This document shows positions 35,347 through 44,223 of a stretch of 64,000 nucleotides of DNA, piece by piece. Numbering within the stretch: the stretch's first letter is position 1; every line of letters begins with the position of its first letter. The translations under genes and the position numbers were made by a program. The stretch is from Caballeronia mineralivorans PML1(12). Lineage in GTDB: Bacteria > Pseudomonadota > Gammaproteobacteria > Burkholderiales > Burkholderiaceae. The stretch covers positions 1-64,000 of the forward strand of contig NZ_AEJF01000258.1 in NCBI RefSeq assembly GCF_001028175.1, in the 5' to 3' direction. Under the pieces are notes generated by a model that did not search any database, was not told the DNA's origin, and was given only the letters and a program-made list of their open reading frames with translations.

Positions 35347-36957
35347 TTACGCGCCGAACTGCCAGTCGCGCGGCGGCATGTACGTTTCCTTAACGACTCG
35401 TGGCGACGCCCAACGGAGCAGATTCAGATACGAGCCCGCTTTGTCATTGGTGCCGCTTGCCCGGCCACCACCGAACGGCTGCTGACCAATCATTGCACCG
35501 GTCGGCTTGTCGTTCAGATACAGGTTGCCGGCCGCATTGACGAGCGCATCTTCCGCCTGATGCAAAGCGAAGCGGTCGGTGCAGAAAATCGAGCCAGTGA
35601 GGGCATATGGGCTCGTCGCATCGATGAGCTCGAGCGTTTCCGGCCAGGCGTTGTCTTCGTACACGAACACCGACAGAATCGGGCCGAAGAGTTCTTCGGT
35701 CATCAGCGCATGCTTCGGGTCCGAGACCTCCAGGACAGTCGGCTCGACGAAGTAGCCCGGATCAGACCAAGTCTTGCCCCCTGAGACGACCTTGACTGCC
35801 GAGTCTTCCTTCGCCGCAGACAGGACGCGGCTGAGCTTTTGATGCGACGCCTGCGAAATCACAGCACCCATGAACGTGCTGAAATCGGCGACGTCGCCAA
35901 CCTTGAGTTGCGCGAGACGCTCACGCAGCTCCTGCTCGACGGCACCCCACAGGCTTCTCGGGAGGTACGCGCGTGATGCCGCACTGCACTTCTGGCCTTG
36001 ATATCCAAAGGCGCCGCGAATCAATGCGATTGCGACTTCAGAAGCGTTGGCAGATGCGTGCGCCAGAACGAAGTCCTTGCCACCGGTTTCGCCGACCAGA
36101 CGCGGAATTGTCCGGAACGAATCTACCTTCGACGCGACGCCCTTCCATAGCGACTGGAACACGGCTGACGAACCCGTGAAGTGAATGCCTGCGAGGTCAC
36201 GCGACGACAGCGCGAGGCGCGTCGTCAATTCAGCTTCACCCGGTACGAAGTTGATAACGCCCGGCGGCAGGCCGGCTTCCTCTAGCGCCTCGAAGAAGAT
36301 GTAGTTGGCCAACGCCGACTTTTCAGATGGTTTCCAGAGAACCGTATTACCCATGATTGCGGGTGCGGTCGTCAGATTTGCGCCGATAGCCGTGAAGTTG
36401 AACGGCGAGACGGCGTAAACAAAGCCCTCCAGGGGGCGCCAATCGGTGCGGTTCACCGCGGTCGAAACCGACATCGGCTGCTCCGCATACACGCGCTGCG
36501 CGTTATAGGCGTTGAAGCGCAGGAAATCGATGAGCTCGCAGGCGCTATCCGGCTCGGCCTCTTCAACTGTCTTGCTTTGGCCCAGCATCGTTGCAGCGTT
36601 AATCTTCACACGCGAGCGAGTCGCGACAATTTCCGCTGCCCGATGAAGAATGGTTGCACGACTCGCGTGCGTCAGACTCGCCCAATCCCGTGCGACCGCC
36701 TTCGAGCTGGCGATGGCCTCGGTGATTTGAGCTTCAGACGGCCGGTGAATGCGAGCGAGCAGTCGTTGATGGTCGTGCGGCGCACGCACTTCTACGACGT
36801 CGTTCGAGAAATAACGCTTGCCACCGATAACAGTCGGGATTTCAACGACGTCGCGTTGTTCGAGTGCCTTGGTCAGCTCAAGGGCCGCCGAGGTTCCATG
36901 GCCGAAATGCACTTCCGGCTCGTTAGCCGGCAACGGGAATTGTGGACCTGAAATCAC
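35347..36957 (-). CDS. pruA: L-glutamate gamma-semialdehyde (P5C) dehydrogenase
   Basis: A 536-residue stand-alone P5C dehydrogenase. The catalytic Cys is Cys324 in QGQKCSAASR, the general base Glu290 in VGETGGKD, and the NAD loop FTGSSAVFQSLW. The length and the N-terminal extension EPEVHFGHGTSAALEL match the monofunctional (RocA/human ALDH4A1) type, unlike the long bifunctional PutA usual in Burkholderiaceae. It oxidises glutamate semialdehyde to glutamate and also accepts 4-hydroxyglutamate semialdehyde in some organisms. No proline dehydrogenase is next to it. Confidence 0.92.
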   Translation of the reverse strand: MISGPQFPLPANEPEVHFGHGTSAALELTKALEQRDVVEIPTVIGGKRYFSNDVVEVRAPHDHQRLLARIHRPSEAQITEAIASSKAVARDWASLTHASRATILHRAAEIVATRSRVKINAATMLGQSKTVEEAEPDSACELIDFLRFNAYNAQRVYAEQPMSVSTAVNRTDWRPLEGFVYAVSPFNFTAIGANLTTAPAIMGNTVLWKPSEKSALANYIFFEALEEAGLPPGVINFVPGEAELTTRLALSSRDLAGIHFTGSSAVFQSLWKGVASKVDSFRTIPRLVGETGGKDFVLAHASANASEVAIALIRGAFGYQGQKCSAASRAYLPRSLWGAVEQELRERLAQLKVGDVADFSTFMGAVISQASHQKLSRVLSAAKEDSAVKVVSGGKTWSDPGYFVEPTVLEVSDPKHALMTEELFGPILSVFVYEDNAWPETLELIDATSPYALTGSIFCTDRFALHQAEDALVNAAGNLYLNDKPTGAMIGQQPFGGGRASGTNDKAGSYLNLLRWASPRVVKETYMPPRDWQFGA

Positions 36958-37269
36958 GCCTACTCCTTAAGAAAAGCCATTGGACGAACCGTGAGCAAGC
37001 GGGGCGTCTCGCGTCGAATGCGATTTCGTACTCTCCGTGGCCGACCTGTTGCAAGGGCTAACTGCAATTTCGAGAGTAGTCGTTGCAAAAAGGGGGGCCA
37101 CTTGTTAAACCTGCCCTTATGCATTGAATCGGACGCGGTTATGGAAAGGCATGTGCGGGTGTGGCCCCGACGGAGGAGCTACTTGATGGAGACTTGCTGA
37201 AATCCCGCGGCTCAAGCACGGCGGCCTAGCGCGTCAGCAGCCAAAATCCGGCCGTGCGGACATCGACGA
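36958..37269. other. Intergenic region upstream of pruA
   Basis: These 312 bases separate the pruA start from the end of a LysR gene on the same strand. No gene, repeat or clear promoter pair is seen. Confidence 0.4.
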
Positions 37270-38271
37270 CTAACCCGCTTCCGGCAAACAAACTTCTTCA
37301 GCTTTAAGCGACAACGCCTTCGCGATGTCACGGGACACCTGACGCTCGTAAGCCCGTCGGAGCAGGTCGTAGAGATCAGTTGGAAGGTGTCCGAGTTCGT
37401 TTTCTCGAAATGCCAGAAAGAACGAGCGGCTGAGTCCGGTGTAGGGGCGCCCGTGTCGCGAGAAAGCCGACAGCGGAACCACTCTCAAATCCGGCACGTA
37501 ATGCCTGGACTGCCAGACACACAGCGGTGTGGTGATTGCGAAGCCAAGACCGGCGGCCACGAGACTTAGCATCGGGTCTGTCGCGTCAAATTCACATGTT
37601 CGTTCAACGTTCTCCGAATTTGCAGCCAGATAAGCGTCGACGTGCTGGCCAATTACAGACCGGGCACTGTAGCGAATGAGCTGAAGATGTCGACTTAGGT
37701 CAGCCAGCGTCGTAAAGTGGTCGACCTCAAAGCCCTTGGGCAGCACGACAAAATAAGGTTCGGAAAAGAGCTTCTGTCGACGAATGCCCGGCGCATGGGA
37801 GAGGCCGGTAGTAGTGACGGCCATGTCAAGCTGCCGTGCTTCAAGCTGACCGTCGAGTGTCGGTGTGATGCCAGACCACAAACGAATCTGGTGCGACGTG
37901 CCGGCGAGGGCCTTGATGATGACTGGACCAATGGTCGCGGCAAAGGAATCGACACAACCCAGCCGCACAATCACGCGCTTTGCTCTCGTCACGTTGCGCA
38001 CGCTTTCAACCATCTGGTCGGCGCCCTGCAACAGAACAGTCGCGTGTTCAAAGAGCCGCTGGCCTGCTGCGGTGGGTCGCGCTGGCCGCGTCGCTCGGTC
38101 AAGAAGCGTAGTGTCGAGAATCGTCTCCAGCGCCTTGATTCTCTGGGAGACCCCGGCCTGCGAAATAGCAAGGCGACTTGCCGCATCTGAAATGGAGCCG
38201 GCCTCCACCACTGCCACCCAGCTGGCTAGCAGGTCCCAGTCAGGATATTGTTCCGGTACGCTCTCTTTCAT
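37270..38271 (-). CDS. LysR-family regulator
   Basis: A 333-residue LysR protein. The HTH lies at about residues 12-65 (WVAVVEAGSISDAASRLAISQAGVSQRIKAL), and the rest is a substrate-binding domain. I use the ATG at 38271 because the upstream extension has no regulator-like sequence. It lies between pruA and the N-formylglutamate amidohydrolase and is likely to control one or both. Confidence 0.85.
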   Translation of the reverse strand: MKESVPEQYPDWDLLASWVAVVEAGSISDAASRLAISQAGVSQRIKALETILDTTLLDRATRPARPTAAGQRLFEHATVLLQGADQMVESVRNVTRAKRVIVRLGCVDSFAATIGPVIIKALAGTSHQIRLWSGITPTLDGQLEARQLDMAVTTTGLSHAPGIRRQKLFSEPYFVVLPKGFEVDHFTTLADLSRHLQLIRYSARSVIGQHVDAYLAANSENVERTCEFDATDPMLSLVAAGLGFAITTPLCVWQSRHYVPDLRVVPLSAFSRHGRPYTGLSRSFFLAFRENELGHLPTDLYDLLRRAYERQVSRDIAKALSLKAEEVCLPEAG

Positions 38272-38341
38272 GGTCGGCCACGATGTGACAGCAAAATGTA
38301 GCATGGATAGCCGTTGGGGCAAAACAACCTCCCCGACACAA

Positions 38342-39196
38342 TCATTCGGAGCGACCCTTAGCCTCGACGCCAGCCTGAGCGGCATGCTCTTTTTTGGGCA
38401 TCTGTTTCAAGACTGCTTCAATGGCCTCCAGCGCCGGAATCAGCGCAGGATCATCCTCGGCCTCCCTGCCCAAACAGGTAGCGGCGCGCGACTCGCAATC
38501 CAGCCGCCAACGCCCCGCTACCTCGATCTCCATCGCGTGAACTCCACTGACAGGCATGCCATAGTGTTGTGCAGCAAATGCATCAGCAAGTTTGCCATTA
38601 ACGACCCATGACCGATTGAATGCCTGCGCGGATTCAGTGATTGCCGCTACCAATTGCCTGTCGCAGGCGGCCCCTCGGTTGGTCCCGATGTTACAGTCGG
38701 CGGCCCCGGGCTGGTCTCGATACGGTGACAGCCACCAGTTTGCATGTGAGACCAAGATCTGGACATTGTCATGGATGCTGCGCAAGCGTAGGAGCTCCAT
38801 GGCGACTGCCGCATGAAATGGCCTCCAGTATTTCTCGACCCGAGCGTCCACATCTGCCTCGGACGGCTCCTGTCCTTCCTCATATAGCGCCTCGCCTCTG
38901 GACGTGTGCGTTCTGCACAATCCCACACGATTTAACCTGGCGGAAAGAGGCCGATTGTCGAGCGCGACGTTAAAGTCGATTACACACGGGTGATAAAGAG
39001 CGGAAACGCAGGTTATCCCCCTCTTCATCGCGACGGCTTGCAGAATCGCGCCAAAGGGGTCGGCCTGACGACCTTGGACAGGAACCCAAGCCGGATTCAC
39101 AAGCAATTCCGCCGGCACCGAGGTCCCAGTGTGCGGAGTCACGACCAATACTGGCGAGTCACCGCAGAAAATCTGGCCATAAGGTAGGTTCTGCAT
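38342..39196 (-). CDS. N-formylglutamate amidohydrolase family protein
   Basis: A 284-residue protein of the N-formylglutamate amidohydrolase (HutG-type deformylase) family. Family blocks are VVTPHTGTSVPAELL near residue 20, DPFGAILQAVA, CVIDFNVALDNRPLS, and SHANWWLSPYRD. It releases formate from N-formyl-glutamate or a related N-acyl amino acid to give the free amino acid. The product could feed the same glutamate pool as the P5C dehydrogenase next to it. The ATG at 39196 follows CTGAGGGTACTAAC. Confidence 0.8.
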   Translation of the reverse strand: MQNLPYGQIFCGDSPVLVVTPHTGTSVPAELLVNPAWVPVQGRQADPFGAILQAVAMKRGITCVSALYHPCVIDFNVALDNRPLSARLNRVGLCRTHTSRGEALYEEGQEPSEADVDARVEKYWRPFHAAVAMELLRLRSIHDNVQILVSHANWWLSPYRDQPGAADCNIGTNRGAACDRQLVAAITESAQAFNRSWVVNGKLADAFAAQHYGMPVSGVHAMEIEVAGRWRLDCESRAATCLGREAEDDPALIPALEAIEAVLKQMPKKEHAAQAGVEAKGRSE

Positions 39197-39370
39197 GTTA
39201 GTACCCTCAGGTTCCCATCGACGCGCAATCGGATGTGCGGTTATCACGCGCCGGCGCATCTGGCCGTGACGCGGTATTGACGACGGTACCCGAACAGAAT
39301 ACTGAACAAGTCTCCGTAAGCCCGGGTTTATCTGTTTATAAGCGGCTCTTACGAAGTTGCCACGTTGCAG

Positions 39371-39405
39371 CCCGACTTCTGGAACATATTTTTCCAGAAG
39401 TCGGG
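39371..39405. repeat. Perfect 13-bp inverted repeat in a 474-base gap
   Basis: CCCGACTTCTGGA and TCCAGAAGTCGGG pair without a mismatch around the nine-base loop ACATATTTT. There is no T tract, so a simple terminator is unlikely. The rest of the gap 39197-39670 shows nothing that I can support. It lies upstream of the amidohydrolase gene and downstream of the NUDIX gene. Confidence 0.6.
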
Positions 39406-39670
39406 CGGAACTTCACAATCCGACGATTTCGTAACGACCATGAGTCAGCGTCGCTCAAACGAGAGCGTGCAAAATCTATGGTCCATCCCATTTTTGCAAC
39501 CCTGATCTTCGATGGCGAGTTGGCTTGCCTAAATCTATTCGGCGTCGTTATGGGGACTGCGCCCCGCGCCACGATGAGATTCGCGCCTGACGATTCTTAA
39601 CAGTTGGTCGGCTTCGGAAAGCCTGTTTTGCACTCAGGCTCTTCTTCAGGCCTCCGTCGGACCGAAGTTT

Positions 39671-40342
39671 TCACCCTGATGCACACGGCTTCAGCCACGT
39701 GCATCCGTGATAACGAAGGCCAATGCCGCAGCGCGGACGTCTGACTCCCCTCGGCGGGGACAGCAAAACGACTGCGCCAGTCATGGCTTCATTCAGATAC
39801 CCCGCAACATTCAGCGCCAGCAGAATAGAAGATACGTGCATTGCCTGGCCAATAAAGCCCGTCGGCAGCTTCGAAAGAACCTGGGCAATGGGGATGACAT
39901 GAACGGACAGCCCTTCTTCTCCATGGTCAAGGCGTTGCTGTTGATCACACACGGCGTCAAGCGCAAGGTATATATGCACCCGATTCGTGTGCGACGCGGG
40001 ATTCGCATGCAACGTACTTACATGTCTCCAAGATTTTGCCGTGAACCCAGTTTCTTCTTCGAGTTCACGACGCGCTGCCTGCTCGATATCGCTGTCAGTT
40101 TTTTCAACCGCTCCTGCAGGTACCTCTGTAAAGAAATCGCCGGCCGCATGGCGATATTGGCGTACCAGGACCAAGCGGTCATCAGCCGTAATCGCCACTA
40201 CGTGTATCCAGTCTGGATAAGAAAGCACGTAATATGGGCTAATCTCCTGCCCCCCTGGTGTAACGCAATAATCAGCGCGCACATCGATCCAGCGGTCCTT
40301 TAAGAGAGACTCGCTCCTGATAGTTCTCCATTTTTCTTCCAT
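39671..40342 (-). CDS. NUDIX hydrolase, ADP-ribose pyrophosphatase-like
   Basis: A 223-residue protein. The Nudix box occupies about residues 77-100 (GAVEKTDSDIEQAARRELEE with ETGF), preceded by VRQYRHAAGDFFTEVPAG as in ADP-ribose/ADP-sugar pyrophosphatases (NudF type). The last 40 residues (PRGVRRPRCGIGLRYHGC...) look unlike the family and may be a read-through tail after a lost stop. AAAGGGAACCAGCA precedes the ATG at 40342. Confidence 0.82.
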   Translation of the reverse strand: MEEKWRTIRSESLLKDRWIDVRADYCVTPGGQEISPYYVLSYPDWIHVVAITADDRLVLVRQYRHAAGDFFTEVPAGAVEKTDSDIEQAARRELEEETGFTAKSWRHVSTLHANPASHTNRVHIYLALDAVCDQQQRLDHGEEGLSVHVIPIAQVLSKLPTGFIGQAMHVSSILLALNVAGYLNEAMTGAVVLLSPPRGVRRPRCGIGLRYHGCTWLKPCASG

Positions 40343-40560
40343 TGCTGGTTCCCTTTGGTCACTCAACGTTGAACTTGCACTTTCTTCTAACGTAGATTTT
40401 ACGGCGTCGACGTCGCGTGATAACGCAGTACGTTGCCGTAGCCGAGGTGATCGTAGCCTTCTAGACTAAAAAATCTGCGCCTTGCGACGCTCGGCCTGCT
40501 CACGAACCCGTGGTGTGGACCTACTCTCCCTCTCGGGCGACCTCTCCACTCATCTCGACG

Positions 40561-42207
40561 TCAGCCGGTTGCGTCATCCACCTGCGGTTGCAGACTTCGC
40601 AGTCCGGCGACGAGTGACTGACGTTGGTCGAACACTCCCGAACCCGAAGTGGTCGTTTCTTCGATTTTGAAGACCGAGACAGCGTCCCGCAACGCCGTCG
40701 CCTGCTCAGACATGGCCTGCGCGGCAGCCGACGCCTGCTCGACGAGCGCCGCGTTCTGCTGCGTAACCTCGTCCATCTGGCTGACCGCGTCGTTCACCTG
40801 CTCGATCCCGGTTCCCTGCTCTTCCGAGGCCGCCGTGATTTCGCCCATGATATCGGTCACCTGCCGCACCGACTTCACGATGTCGTGCATCGTCGCACCG
40901 GCCCGTTCAACCTGCTCTGAACCTTTAGCCACACGCTCGACCGACTCGGTAATCAATTCCTTGATTTCTTTCGCCGCGCTAGCGCTGCGCTGCGCCAGCG
41001 TTCGAACTTCGCTAGCGACCACCGCGAACCCTCTTCCCTGATCACCGGCCCGCGCCGCCTCAACCGCCGCATTGAGCGCGAGGATATTGGTCTGGAACGC
41101 AATCCCTTCGATCACGGAAATGATTGCTGCGACCTTATCCGAACTGCGTGAAATCGACTGCATCGTTTCGACCACCTGATGTACCGCTTCGCCTCCGCGC
41201 AGCGCGACTGCACAGGCTCCTCCAGCCAGCGCGTTCGCCTGTTTCGCGTTTTCCGTGTTCTGACGCACCGTCGAGGTCAGTTCCTCCATGCTCGCCGCCG
41301 TCTGCTCAAGCGATGCTGCCTGCTCTTCCGTGCGCTCGGAAAGATCCCTGTTTCCCTGTGCAATTTCTCCCGCCGAAATCTTCATCGATTCGGCTGACGA
41401 CTGGATGCCTGCAACGATGGTTCTAAGCTGCTGCCGCATAGAATCCAGCGACGCCATCAGACTGCCGTGATCGTCCGGCGCCACCGGCACTGCAATCGCC
41501 AAGTTGCCTTCCGCGATGCGCGCCGCAACCTCCGCTGCGTCCACGGGCTCTCCACCCAGCGACCGGATGATCCCACGGGTAATCAAGGACCCCAACGCGA
41601 TCGCGAGGAGCACCGTCACGACGCCCGCGACAGCAAGCGCAAGCTTTGTCGCCAGGGTCATCTCTGCCACCTCGTCAGCGCGTCTGTCGAGCTGCGCCTG
41701 CTCGGCGCTGTCGAATTGGGCCGCGACCGCCCGATAGCGCTCCATGAACTGCTTGTCGTTGCCCTGTCTGAAATAGTCCGTCAGCGCGTTCCACGGCTGC
41801 TCGCCAGCGGTTACTTCTCTACGCAATCCGATCAGCTTCTCGTCGATTTCATTGACCCTCGTGCGCATCTCACTTAGGGTGTTGAGTCGTTGTTGCTGGT
41901 CAGGATTGTCGGCTGTCAAGGAGCGGGACAGCTTCAGTGACTTGGCAAACTGATCGCTCCCCGCGTTGTAAGGCTGCAGCACCCGTTCAGTTCCGGACGC
42001 TACGAATTCACGCACACTCGCGTCCATCTTGATCATATTGCTCAACATGTCGTCGCTGGTCCGGAGAATCTGGTAGCTACGGACGTTCCAGCCGTTCGCT
42101 TGATTGAGCCGGAGGAAGTTGATGATAGAGATCGTGTTTCCGATCAAAGAAACGACTACTACTGCCCCAAACGTTGCGGCGAGCTTCCTGCCTATGGTCA
42201 TCCTCAT
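40561..42207 (-). CDS. Methyl-accepting chemotaxis protein
   Basis: A 548-residue transducer: N-terminal membrane segment (about 8-30), a periplasmic four-helix-bundle type sensor (about 31-190), second membrane segment (about 191-212), HAMP domain and a cytoplasmic signalling domain with the hairpin EGIAFQTNILALNAAVEAAR. This is the Tsr/Tar-like 36H class common in Burkholderia. The C-terminus does not end in a CheR-binding NWETF pentapeptide. GAGGAGAAGATC precedes the ATG at 42207. It could detect substrates of the neighbouring catabolic genes, but nothing in the sensor shows which. Confidence 0.92.
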   Translation of the reverse strand: MRMTIGRKLAATFGAVVVVSLIGNTISIINFLRLNQANGWNVRSYQILRTSDDMLSNMIKMDASVREFVASGTERVLQPYNAGSDQFAKSLKLSRSLTADNPDQQQRLNTLSEMRTRVNEIDEKLIGLRREVTAGEQPWNALTDYFRQGNDKQFMERYRAVAAQFDSAEQAQLDRRADEVAEMTLATKLALAVAGVVTVLLAIALGSLITRGIIRSLGGEPVDAAEVAARIAEGNLAIAVPVAPDDHGSLMASLDSMRQQLRTIVAGIQSSAESMKISAGEIAQGNRDLSERTEEQAASLEQTAASMEELTSTVRQNTENAKQANALAGGACAVALRGGEAVHQVVETMQSISRSSDKVAAIISVIEGIAFQTNILALNAAVEAARAGDQGRGFAVVASEVRTLAQRSASAAKEIKELITESVERVAKGSEQVERAGATMHDIVKSVRQVTDIMGEITAASEEQGTGIEQVNDAVSQMDEVTQQNAALVEQASAAAQAMSEQATALRDAVSVFKIEETTTSGSGVFDQRQSLVAGLRSLQPQVDDATG

Positions 42208-42667
42208 GATCTTCTCCTCGGTGGTGACATGCCACCTTTACGGCGTAGATATTTCGAAATTAAGAGCATGAGGCTAAACTCTGTATTTTAATTCGCATTA
42301 CGAATTGTCTTACTTCTAACACCAACATCTTGTCAGCGAAAAGACCGGTGATGTCTAGACGCTGCGGCTAGCGATCAGTGGCGTAGAAAGCGAGAAGTTC
42401 GACACTCCATGCGTTCATCAGCTTGCTCCGCTCGTACCTCTCACGAGCTCTTTCCATTGGCGATTTTTTAGGATCGATGCCTGCGTCGTCCGTGCCCGGC
42501 CTGGATCTCACGCCCGGGCGTCCCCGATAGTCAGTCGGACCGTCTCACCGAACGCCGGGACCCGAAGACAAATCCCGTACGCCTGAAGGCGTGACGCGCA
42601 GACCGAATCAACTACCATGGGGTTTTCGAACTGATCAATGCATTTTGCGTAAGCCTCTAGCCGTTTC
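42208..42667. other. Intergenic region upstream of the chemotaxis gene
   Basis: These 460 bases hold the chemotaxis-gene promoter and the end of the maleylacetate-reductase transcript. A 63-codon minus-strand frame (42508-42699) is open but overlaps the preceding gene, has no ribosome site and no family features. No terminator with a T tract is seen. Confidence 0.4.
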
Positions 42668-43729
42668 TCACGGACAAGGCCGACTTCCTTGCCATGCACG
42701 CTGGAGCAACTCTCGAAGGGGAGCAGCCTCCACTGGACGCGGGTTCCAGTATGGATTGGACATTGCTATCTCGCACGCACGATCGAGGTCGGCCTCGCTC
42801 AGTCCGATCTCACGTAACCCTCGTGGTACACCGAGTTCCTGGCTCAGTTCATACAACCCATCTGCGGCCGATTCCACATTGAGCGCACGCGCGATTCGTG
42901 CCATAGCCTCCGCTGCCACGACGCTGTTGTAGGCAAGCGCATGGGGAAGAACAATCGCATGCGTCTCCGCGTGCGGAAGGTTGAACGTGCCGCCAAGTGT
43001 GTGGCAGAGCTTGTGATGAAGCGCCATGCCGACGTTGCCCAGAACCATCCCGCAAAGCCACGCGCCATAGAGGCACTCACCGCGTGCCGTCTTGTCCCTG
43101 CTGCTCTTCTTCAAGCCTCGGAGCCCATTCGACAGTGCGCGGATTCCCTCTTCTGCCATAAGCGACATGACCGGGTTTCCGTCTTTTGCATACAACCCCT
43201 CGGCAGCATGTGCGATGGCATTCAGGCCGCTCACGAACGAGAGATGATCCGGCAAATTCACCGACAATTCCGGGTCATAGAGGACCGTTTTCGGAAGGAC
43301 CCTGGAGTCGCGCCCGGTCTGCTTGAGCCCATCCTCGGTTATCCCATAGATCGGTGTCATTTCCGAACCCGCATAGGTCGTCGGAATGGCGATAATCGGC
43401 AAGGACGATTGAAGCGCGATGGCCTTGCCGAGGCCAATCGTTGAGCCTCCGCCAATCGCCACCGCACAATCCGCGTCAACCGTTTTCGCGTGCTCCCGCG
43501 CGCGGCGGACGTTTTCGATGGGTACATGCATCTGCGCCCCGTCAAAGACTCCGGCGCTCGACGGACCGAGAAGGGACGAAACAACCTCGGCCTGCGCTCT
43601 CTGCTCCGGCGTGCACAGAACCAGCGCCCTCCGGGCTCCCAGCTTCTCGACTTCCTGCTGGACGAGCTTCATGCTGCCGGCGCCGAACACCACCCGCGAG
43701 GCATGCGTCGTGTAGGTAAATTCGTACAT
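42668..43729 (-). CDS. Maleylacetate reductase (iron-containing alcohol dehydrogenase family)
   Basis: A 353-residue dehydrogenase. The N-terminus MYEFTYTTHASRVVFGAGSM, the nucleotide loop GGGSTIGLGKA and the TTYAGSEMTPIYGIT segment are those of maleylacetate reductases (TfdF/ClcE/HxqD type). Metal-site histidines are in ALHHKLCHTLGG and LPHAETHAIVLPHA. It reduces maleylacetate, the product of hydroxyquinol cleavage, to 3-oxoadipate. It is the last gene of the run starting with the dioxygenase at 52242, which strongly supports the pairing. PcaIJF at 8-10 kb would complete the route. Confidence 0.88.
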   Translation of the reverse strand: MYEFTYTTHASRVVFGAGSMKLVQQEVEKLGARRALVLCTPEQRAQAEVVSSLLGPSSAGVFDGAQMHVPIENVRRAREHAKTVDADCAVAIGGGSTIGLGKAIALQSSLPIIAIPTTYAGSEMTPIYGITEDGLKQTGRDSRVLPKTVLYDPELSVNLPDHLSFVSGLNAIAHAAEGLYAKDGNPVMSLMAEEGIRALSNGLRGLKKSSRDKTARGECLYGAWLCGMVLGNVGMALHHKLCHTLGGTFNLPHAETHAIVLPHALAYNSVVAAEAMARIARALNVESAADGLYELSQELGVPRGLREIGLSEADLDRACEIAMSNPYWNPRPVEAAPLRELLQRAWQGSRPCP

Positions 43730-43775
43730 AAGATTGGAGTTCCCTATCATTCCCTATCGTTCCATATTCGCCGGC

Positions 43776-44072
43776 TCAGATGTAATCGACCTGGTGTCGG
43801 GCGATACGGCTGTCCCCAATAACCTGCTTGACGCGCAGATGCTCCGGATGGGACGCGTACGCCTCCAGCGACGCCGGATCCTCGAACTCCGTGTAGAGCA
43901 CGACGTCACAGGCGTAGTCGACCCCGCTCACATCCATACCGACCTCGAGCTTCGCTAGTCCCGGAATTTTTCCGATCAGACTTTCAAAGGCGCTCTTCAC
44001 CAGTTGAGCCGTTTCCTTCTTTTGCTCGGGCGACTCACCGCGAACATCCCACATAACGATGTGCTTAATCAT
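43776..44072 (-). CDS. Dabb (stress-responsive alpha/beta barrel) protein
   Basis: A 98-residue protein of the Dabb family: MIKHIVMWDV, then LGGKIPGL-like IGKIPGLAKLEVG and DVVLYTEFEDPASLEAYASHPEHL. The domain forms a dimeric ferredoxin-like barrel. Relatives include olivetolic acid cyclase and decarboxylases of aromatic or cyclic intermediates, and many are of unknown function. Its place inside the hydroxyquinol/sugar run suggests a role in handling a cyclic intermediate. That is inference. Confidence 0.85.
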   Translation of the reverse strand: MIKHIVMWDVRGESPEQKKETAQLVKSAFESLIGKIPGLAKLEVGMDVSGVDYACDVVLYTEFEDPASLEAYASHPEHLRVKQVIGDSRIARHQVDYI

Positions 44073-44223
44073 CTCGATTCCGTGTTTACGACCGAAGTCC
44101 GTGCTAATTTTGTTTAGTCATCCATACCTATGGATGCTTCGCCCAGGTTCGCCAGATACTCTGCCGTTGAAATTGGCTGCTTCTCGCCCGTACCATCTGG
44201 CTGCACGTCCGGCAAGCCGACGC

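Noticed and set aside
42508..42699. 63-codon minus-strand frame after the maleylacetate reductase gene
   Set aside because: It overlaps the end of that gene, lacks a ribosome site and shows no family pattern.
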